Shown: positions 50,501-60,580 of the stretch, piece after piece | Numbering within the stretch: the stretch's first letter is position 1 | How the letters are laid out: each line of letters begins with the position of its first letter | NCBI RefSeq assembly: GCF_000972845.2 | Contig: NC_040022.1 | Coordinates: 3,313,942-3,377,941, forward strand | Origin: Larimichthys crocea | Taxonomy: Eukaryota; Chordata; Actinopteri; Sciaenidae | Length of the DNA stretch: 64,000 nt | Direction: 5' to 3' | Notes under the pieces: generated by a model | Told to the model about the DNA's origin: nothing | Databases searched by the model: none | What the model saw: only the letters and a program-made list of their open reading frames with translations | Made by a program: the position numbers and the translations under genes

Positions 50501-53260
50501 TGCAGCCACGCTCTTATAATAATAACATTATTATGTTCAGCCAGCAGATTGATGATGATTACATCATTGCACTCTCTGCTGAGACAGAAAATAGATAAGA
50601 GTGAACGATGATCATCTCTTCATGCCGACAGACAGACACACAGTGTGTTTACACCGGGGAACCATCTGTCCTCTGGGGAGACGGTGAGCGGATCATATCC
50701 CGGTCATTAAGACAAATTATGACCCACGTCTCTGTTTTTATTAAGAATTAAGAGGACGCTGATTCTTCAGCTGCACGTGAAGCAGCTCGTTGAAGTTTAG
50801 ACAATAAAGTCCAGAGTCCTCTTTGTCTTAAACTGAGTCAAGTCCGAGTAAAATTCTATTTCTGATAAAAGACCAAAACCTTCAAAACGTCGTCTTGGAA
50901 CCAGTCTCAAGTCCAAGACCGACCTCCTGAATCGTGAAACAGCTGAAGAGCCAGAGCTGATCTGCACATCTTGTACTTTAGTTTATAGTTTATACTTTGG
51001 AGTCATGATTGCAGCTTGAAACATTAATTTACCCTCCGCTAACTGTCTCTCTGTCACATTTTAGCTCGTAATTCGTCATGTATGTATGCACGCTACACGC
51101 TACCTGCATAAATGATTATGGGGCAGGATACAAAATATTACAGGATTATTTATTCAGTTTCTTGTACTATTAGTGGTATAAATGTTTGTCATTTTAATTT
51201 ACTTAAAAAATTGTAATTCAAGAGTTCCTCCTGTGAAAATGCGTAGCAGCATCTTTGCAGTGGATTAAAGAGATTTTTAACATGATACAATATCTTAGAA
51301 AAATGCCTGCAGGCTCATTTAGCAAATGGAAAACAAATGCTTCCTGCAAGATCGGAAATCAATAGAAAAGCCTGTTGTGCTATGCTGAGAAGAAAATTGG
51401 ATTAATTTTAGTTAAAGGGCTAAAATATGCAAAACTATTTCAATGTAGACCTTGACTACACCCTGAAAAATGAAAGGTTAGAGTCAGAACATGAAGTGGT
51501 TCTTCATGGTGATGATTAGGGATGGGAATTCATCAGATTTTTCCGATTCTGATTCCATTATTGATTCTGCTTAACGATTCGATTCTTTAGCGATTCTCAT
51601 TTGGGGAAAAAGGAGAACAAACAGTTTGATCAGCATCATCTAGAGGAGGTAGTGAACTGCAGCGAGTACTAGTGCAGCTGCCAGACTCTCTCTCTCGTCA
51701 TGGTCATCTTCTAAATGTAATGCAGAAGGCATTCGTTTAATGTGAACTGTTATATCATGTTTTACAAAGCAGCACATGGCGCTGGTAGTAACCACAGAGG
51801 TCAGAGGTCACAGCCTGGCTGCTGCCAAAGCGTGTCAAAAACACGACATTCATTTCAAAATATTACATGTTGTGTGCGCAAATGTTTCTGCGTGTTCGTC
51901 GTGTTTCCTCCCGACGCTGTTATCTCCACTTTGCAATGATTGCAAGTCGCCCTGTTGACGTCTGTTTTGGTGAAATGCAGCCGAACTTTGGAGCGTTTGA
52001 ACCGAGTGGGTGACATTGTTACTACTGACTGCACTGCACGTGAGAAACTCGCGTAAGTTACGTGACGTAATTCGTGCTTTCTGGAATCGATAAGAGAATC
52101 GTTAGATAAACTGCCAAACGATTCCATGAAATTGAAACACACAGAACCGGTTCTCAATGATGAACCTTTTACCTGTTGGCTCTTCAAGAGTTCGTTTCCT
52201 CGGATAGTCCGCTTCGTTTGGGCAGGTGTGAAAGCTCAGATGAGCTTGAACATCAGGAAGCCGATGATGAGCCGGGTTTTCTTCTTCCTCGTGCTTTTTG
52301 TCCTTCCTAGTCCTTGTTTTCCTTGTTTTTTGGGCCCGAACAAGCAGCTGTTGTCACTGCACGACGTTGTTCAGTTCAGTGTGAAGGAGAAACAAACCAA
52401 ATGAAGGTGTGAAACTTTTCGGCGTTCCTCGCCCAATTGAACCGAGTCCCGTGGACTGTCCTGGTGTGAAAGCAGCATCAGTAAAACTGGTCTTTGATTC
52501 GTACTATGGTGCACTTGGAAGAACCTTTTCGTCCTTAAGAACCTTTTTTGCGGTTCAAAGTTCTTTGGGGAACCGAATGTTCTCTACAAAAGTGATTACT
52601 GCTTCTTTAAGTTGACCCAGCTGTTTCTTTGAAGAACCAGTAGCTGAAAGGTTCCCGTATGGCATCAACATGAAGAACCACTTCAAGCTCTTGTCACTTG
52701 GACCTGTAGAGTTCTCTGGAGAACCTTTTTTACTTTGCCAAAAAAAGACTGCCACCACTTTTGGTGCTTTGAAGAACCTTTTTATGATGAATGATCTTTT
52801 TTTAAATACCGATCACTGCTTCTTTAAGTTCGCTGTCTGCAGCAGAAACAGACATGAGCATGTTTGAACCTGTGTGTCCGTACGTCTTTAAGTGATGCCT
52901 GACCTGTTAAATAACGTGTGCAGGAGCGGTCACACTGGAGCTGATGTGACTCACACAGGTTGATATTTCAGGTGAGCTTCAGCCTTTAAAAAGCCACAAA
53001 TGAAGCTGTGACCTTAGTGACACTGTTCACTTCTGTAAGGCAACAGAAAGACAGTGACAGGATTTGTTCCCTTCTCATAAACTTAACAGAGCCAGAGAGG
53101 AATTTAAAGAGAACTGCTTCCATGTGAAGTCAATAAAAGATGTGATGCCCTGAAAGAGTCAGGATGGAAAGTAAGACGCTGCTGTCCCTTTTTCTTATAA
53201 CAACGTTTCTTGCGGGAACGCTAAGTGGGACGCCAAAATATTATATGTGTGTATGTGTAT

Positions 53261-53297
<37 letters not shown>

Positions 53298-53424
53298 CCA
53301 GGTGGGCTGCAGTGATGGATAGGGAGAAAGGACAAGAGCTGACAGCTCAGTGAAAATCACTCCTGTTCCTCATCTATCAGATGAAACAGCTCACTGGCAG
53401 CCTCACATAAACTCTCTCTCTCTG

Positions 53425-53472
<48 letters not shown>

Positions 53473-53668
53473 TTTCCTCTCACACTGATAAGAATTATTT
53501 GTGAAATCGAGGTAATTTAGATGCTGAAATATCGGCTCTTAGAGCAAAGAAGCCTCCCGCTCGCTGACAGAGCTGATTGAGGCTGTGGAGGTAATAAAGA
53601 GATGAAGAGGAAGATGAGAAACGGTTAAATCGAGATGGCTGGAGGTCTGCGGGAAGACGAGGGAACAG

Positions 53669-53708
<40 letters not shown>

Positions 53709-56700
53709 ATGGTGTATACAGAGGGAGAAAGGAGGGTCAGTTCCCCCTCCTCTTGTTGCTATGACAACCCATCATGTTGCGCCCCCAAAAATAATGACAA
53801 ACAAGCGAGAGACGGAGAACGGAGAGCGAGCGTCTTCTTCGGGAACAAACATGAGCTGAAGGCTGCTCGGCTGCTCGGCCACTCGGCTGCTCGGCCGCTC
53901 GGCTGCTCGGCTGCTCGGCCTCGGCCTCGGTTCCTCCTCGCTGCTTCGTGCAGGATGTGGAGCGCAGCAGGAAGAAGGAAGAAGCGCTAATTGCTTGTCT
54001 TTAGTCTTTGCTGAGGAAAAGAGAGAGCAGTTAGCGCAGTAGGACCATCCTCCCTCTTTCTTCTGTCTCTCTCACATACACTGAGTTACTGAACATCTTT
54101 GCGTAGTAAATCCTGACATCTCCACTCAGGAGTGCTGGCCCTGAACCCTTTCATACCGTCCTGATGGCACCAGCAGACATGGCCTCCCTCTGGTCAAACA
54201 GAGGCTCTGCTCGCTGTGAGCCGGGTTTGTGGGGAAGTGGAGAGAGGGTGACATGCAGCAAAGGACTGTGGGTCGGAGCCGGAATAAAGACTTAGGGCCA
54301 GATTCTGCTGGCACGGATGCTGATGTTTCAGTCAATGTTTCCAACCTCACCAGAAGGGAAACAGAATAACTATGCAGGATATTTACATATTTCAAAGCAA
54401 GAAAGAAAAGACCAAATCTGAGCACGTTAACAACGCCTGCAGGAGAAAAGGCTCCTGGTTGGGTTTGAAGTGACAGAGATGTGCTCACTGGAACATTTAT
54501 GTTTACTTGTGAGTAATGCAAGCACAATGCTATGAACCCAAAGCTCTTTTTATTTTATATTGCAGTAAATGGAGTGAAAGGAAATAATTACATCATGATG
54601 GTCACTTATAAAACATCTGAATTCAGACTTTGTCAGGTCTGTCTGCAGGACAACAAGCAACACAGTCCAGCTCCTCCTGGAGGATCCTGAAGCATTCTCA
54701 GGCTAGATGGTCTATGTAGTCCCTCCAGCAGGTTCTAGGTCTGTCTCCAAAGGAAGGCGCCTTGGTGGGCATTAGAATCAGATGTTGAACCACTGCAAGC
54801 TCCTTCTGGATGTCCGAGCTCCTCCCCACTAAGGCTGAGCCCGACCACCCTGCAGAGGAAGCTCATTTTGGCCGTTTGTATCTGCGATCTCAGTCTTTTG
54901 GTCACTACTCAAAGCTCAGGACCAGAGGTGAGGGTTGGAACATAGATGGACTGGAACATTGAGAGCTTTGCCTTCTGGCTCAGCTCCTTCTGAACCACAA
55001 CGGTTCAGTAGAATGTCCACAGTACTACAGACGCAGCACCAACCTGCCGGTCCATCTCACGCTACATCTTCCACTCAAGACCCTGAGATACTTGAACTCC
55101 TTTGCTTGAGGCAGCAGGAAGCAATCCACCGATTTCTTCCATTCCCTGTTTGAATATGAAGCAGTGTCATGGAGCTCTGGCTGTCCACAGGCGCTCGTTA
55201 AGGCTGGCTATAAATGAGATGCCTGAATAAATCATAAAAGGTTCCATGAGAGCTTCAGTAGCGATGGAGAAATGACTATTGAAACCCAATCCTACTTAGT
55301 TGTACTAAGTGATCAAAGCTGTTGTCAGTCAGCTTGGATTCCCATTAGACGTATTGACCTGCAGATCTGAGACCTGTGCCAGTCAAACAGGATCTTCCCT
55401 GACCCAAGTGTATTGAATATTTGGACCTGATTTGACACAGGTCTCTAGCTACAGGCGTCAAGTAATGAAATACAATTCAGCTTAAAGTTCTGCAGAATTA
55501 AGAGTGTGGACACTTTGATTAACACGTGGGTGTTGTTACAGTTGCCGCCTCAGGTCCAACAATAATCCACGGCTTTGCTGATTTTTAGATCCGCGGGGAG
55601 GCGATGACTGCCAACATAGCGGCGGTTGCATAGTTTGATCTTCATGCAGGTGCTGCCCATTCATCAGGTACACACAGCCTTAACTTTACAGTGTACCATA
55701 ATGTACCAGGTGGTAAAGGTTGATTTACAGATCATTAGAAGATACTAACACAGACCTTTAAACACAGGAGTGAGTGATCAGAGCGAAGGCAGCTGCTTCT
55801 GTTTTACTTGACATTTGACTTTCACGTCGGTCGGTTGCTGTATTTAAATCAGTTGCACTTAAACAACAAGCATGCAAACCTGTGATATTTACAAAGGTGA
55901 ATCAAATCACTTCAGTGCAGCCTGAAGATGACGGGCTGCGTCTACGGCATTTTCACCACCTGTAATTTGCGACCCTACAGACTGCACAGCCGTTATGTAG
56001 CGTTCCATGATTGGCTGAACAGAAAGAGGCTTTTTTTATATTTCATGATTTCCTTGTTGGTATTTTCCAAATGAAGAACTCTGGTGGAAGAAGAGGTCTG
56101 GAAATGCCATCCTGTTTATGACTCGTCCTCAGGGCGACACCCCAATGGCATTACGAGGAGAAGCAGGGTTTCATTAATTCTACATTATGTGAACTGTTCT
56201 GTGAGGTGTGTAGTGATTGTTAATTCATTAACTCATCACTTATTCAGAAAAGCAAACCCTGCCGTCAGTATCCACTTTGAAATCATTCTAATAATCCCTT
56301 TCCCAGCTCTACAGGCACATCGGAAGCAGCAGAGTATATTACATTGTACTTAAAACAAAGACTGGGTAACAATTTACTGCCAGTAAAAGTGGGTAAATAT
56401 AACAACAAACTATTATCTCTCTAAAGAGTCTGAGTCAGACGGGACTTGTAGAACGCAGAAAAAGACAAAGACAACGACAGCCACCTAAAGCATTACACTG
56501 ATTAGGTACACAGTGCACTCTGTCCACAAAGGTCTGTGTGCTTTCTTTAATTTAATCTCACGACGCCATTACATTAGCAGTACAGGACCACGTATTAGTA
56601 CAAAAAGACCCAACATGCATCAGTGCAAAATAAGAGAATCAGAGTGAGTAGCTGGTCGAAGTTTCAGGGAGAAGAAACCGTTGACTTTAGAGAACCCGTC

Positions 56701-59700
56701 CTACCAGAAGACGATCATTGGTGGACCTGAGGCGGGCCTGGTCCAACAAACCATTTGTAACCTGTCAATCAAAGCGTCCACGCTCTTAATCCTGCATAAC
56801 TTTCAGCCTTAATATAATGTGAACAGGTGAGTTGTATATAAATTCACCCTCAGTACAGTTGTCATGAACGGGGAAATTAGCTACAGAGACCAAAACTGTT
56901 TTTTGTACCAGGCTGTAAACATGTTTATTTCTGCTGTGAAGTTGGACATTTGGACATGGGGACTTATGGAGACTGACTCACTTCTGGAGCCAGCCTCAAG
57001 TGGACGTTAGAGGAAGTGCAGTTCTGCAATGGTTTCACTTCATAGCTCCAGAGGTTGCCACTTTGTTGGTACACGAATGTCCCCCTTATAATCCTGCAGT
57101 ACCACGAATGAACAGATAAATGAACCTACAGCTGGTTAGCTTAGCTCAGCATAAATACTGGAAACGGCCTGGTGATATTTTGCGAGTGGCTCCTCATTTC
57201 CTCCTTGCTATTTTAGAAGTTTTTGAGTTTGGTTCATTTCCTTTGTATCTAAATCATTTCCCTGCATCGACCATGTTGGACAGAAAAATAATTTCAGCAA
57301 GTCGAATGTCTCATTCGGAGGAGACAGGACGCTCCACCTCCTCTGGTGGCTGGAGAAGCGCGACTTGGATCATGGGAAGCAACTGAAAAGTTGAATGTGA
57401 ATGCTGTTCGAAAATAAGAACCTGCAAGCTGCATGTTGGATTACAATACAGAACGAGTTTTTTCTTTGTTTACGTTAATGTAGTGCTAATTAACACTAAC
57501 ACATAAAGTGTAAACAAAGCAAATCATCTTCTGTGTTATATCTTAGATTCTTCATGTAGACCTTTCGGCTTTGCACATTTATCACAAAGTCGCCACCTGG
57601 AATAGTTTTCAATTAACAGGTGGGTCTCATGAGGACTTCACCAATTAACAGCGGCTCAGATTAGAGCCCACGCAAATGCACCAACAAGTTCAAGCAGCCG
57701 ACACGTGTGAACTTCAGCTTTTCAGAGGAGACTGCGTGAATCACACCTTTATGGAGACCAACAAGAAGAAGACCAACAGACACAAGGAATGGACATCAGA
57801 CCAGTGGAGGTCTGAACTTGGGTCCAATAGAGTCCAAATCTGTGATTTTGTCTTTGTAAGACGCAGAGAAGGTTTACGGGTGGTATCTACATGTGTGGTT
57901 CCCACCGTGAGCTCAAATCCAGACTCTGTGAGAGACATTTGACCAGGTTGAGATGGTTCGGGTTGAGTTGGACCACAGAGTGAAGGAAAAGCAGCCAACA
58001 AGTGCTCAGCATGTTTGGGAACTCCTTCAAGACTGTTGGAAAAGTATTCCAGGTGACGACCCTGAAAAGAATCTAACATATAAATCATTCATATTATTTG
58101 TTTACTACATAATTCCATATGTGTGATTTAACAGTTTTAATTTCTTCAGTTTTAATGGACATTTTAGAAAATAAAAATACATTCAGCGAGGATACTCGAG
58201 CATTTGACAGTGGTATACTGAGCCATGGATTAGAGAAACTGTGGGTCTGTGTTGGACCTGTAATTTGGGTGTATTTCATGCTTTAGGAAATGGGGTTAGC
58301 TAGCGATCTGCTCTGCTTGAATGGTGTGTTGCTGCATTTCTAGTGTGTTACTGGAGAATTCCTAAGTGGGTCTAACCAGGCTAGCTGGCTGCATGCAGTA
58401 AATTGGGTCACTGCTGAATTAAACACCAGTGCCTCTGCTTTCAGTGCTGCGCCAGAGAGGGGCAGGTTAGAAATAGTCATGGCCACTGAGTCCAAATAAA
58501 CTGTCAAGCCCGGGTGGGCAGGCAGAGTGGGACTGATGCTGTGAACACAAGAAGTGGCATTTCAGAAGTCCGCCTCAAACAAACATGCCTTCTGTTGGGG
58601 AAAGGTTATGCCAAGCGTCACTAAAGGAAAGTGCTTTGTGAAGGCGTTTCGAACCCCGGCGTCATTGTGCGCAGCAGAAATCAGCATGGCACAACATCTG
58701 AGAGTCAGCTTTCTCTAACGAGGAGCGAGAAGAGAGGAGGGATAAAAGAGATGGTGAGACTAATGAGGAGGCGAGTATAAAGCGAGGTGGATGGCATGGT
58801 TGTGGAGTTCCTGGAAGTTTGTTAGTGGTTGTCTTGAAAAAATGTGTGAAGCTTTTTCTTGAGTCAGAGTGCAGCTCACTGTGTCTCAGCCACAGGAGGC
58901 CAAAGACAGAATGGCAGAAAGTGGTAATGACACTGGGTGAATCTACGGCAGCTTTAAGAGTCATCGCTTTGTAATGCTACAGTCCTTCTGTCCCCGTGGT
59001 TTCCCGGCGCTCTGCAGTGGTCCCACAGCTCAACCTGCTGCATTCAGTCAGCCACACTCAAGGACAAACACATTTCCAGGGCAGGGGAATTAATATTTGA
59101 TATCTAGCTCTGCATCATGTGGTGAGACAGACAGTCAGGCATACCAGCAAAGCAGATACAGGATGGAGTCACGGCCGTGAACTGCAGAGCCACTTCACCG
59201 GCACAGAAAAAACTCACACTGCATTACGATCAAACAGCAAAAAGGTTGTTGTGTTGGAATAAAAAGACGATTTACTGTTGATGAATGAAGTCAGACTTCA
59301 CATGAACCCAACAGACAAATCAAACTGCTTAGTTAAGTTTAGAAAAGGATTGTTGTCATGGGAAGGAGGAATTGCTGGTATGAGATGGATGAGATGGGAC
59401 CACTCCATCACAATGCAACATGCAGGAACAGGAGGAATTCATTTTTGTACACGTGAGTTTATTTTTCACCAAAACGTCCCACGAGACCAAACGTGCTTCA
59501 ACCCTGTAAAGCAGGGGTCGGCAAATAAGTTTGGACCCGGGGGGGAGGACCGTATGTTCTACGTCAACTCCTTCCAAGTAAAAATCTGACTGTAGCACTC
59601 ACTCGTAGCACCTCGCTCTGAATTCAAGGTGGTGATTTCATTGGCTAGATAGAATCACATGGGTAGTATGACTCGCACACGATTGGTTGGTACCTTCCAA

Positions 59701-60499
59701 TGCTTGCTCAGTGCAGTGCTTGGATAGGGAAAAGTAATGTTACGGCATGAAATAGACTCGCCTGTCAAAAAAAAAAAAAATTTCTACAATTAATCTCGGG
59801 TCCGGGTCATATGGCGATCCGGTCCGGATCCGGACCCCGGTCCGCAGGTTGGGAACCCCGGCTGTAAAGTCACGAACTTTAAAAAGTTTCTGAGTTCTCT
59901 TGAGAACATTTTATCCTTGAGAACCCCAAAAAAGAATTCTTTACCTAATGTTGCATTCAAAAGTAAATTCATAAATAAATGAATTATTACACATTGCACC
60001 TCAAATAATATTTACACGTTCCTTGTGGAACTGAAAAAAGTGAAACTATGACATCACCATGAAGAAGGTTCAAACTCTTTATTTTCAAGCGCACTCTGAA
60101 GCACTTTGTCTTCTCTGGAGAACCCTGTTCTGCTGTTTGAGGTTCTTTGAGGAACTAAAAAAACCCAACATAAAACAGTTCTTTAAATCACATTTGGAAA
60201 ACTTCTGGTGCCTTGAGGAACCTTTTTATGCTTAATAAACTTTGTTCTTTTCCAGTGTTCTTTGGAAAACTGATTAACGGTTCTTTAAGTTGACCCTGTG
60301 CAGTTACTGGTTCTCTGAAGAACCAATAGGTAGAAGGTTACCTGCTGAACATGCTGCCACCACGACCCAACCTGGACACGAGGAAGGAAATGGATGGATG
60401 CAGATATCCAGTATTGTTTTGTGAGCTTGTTTTCAACAATGTTTCCCAAAAAGCCTGAAAGGGACAGGCATGATTGGTATTGTGTGTTTACTAAGGTGC

Positions 60500-60580
<81 letters not shown>

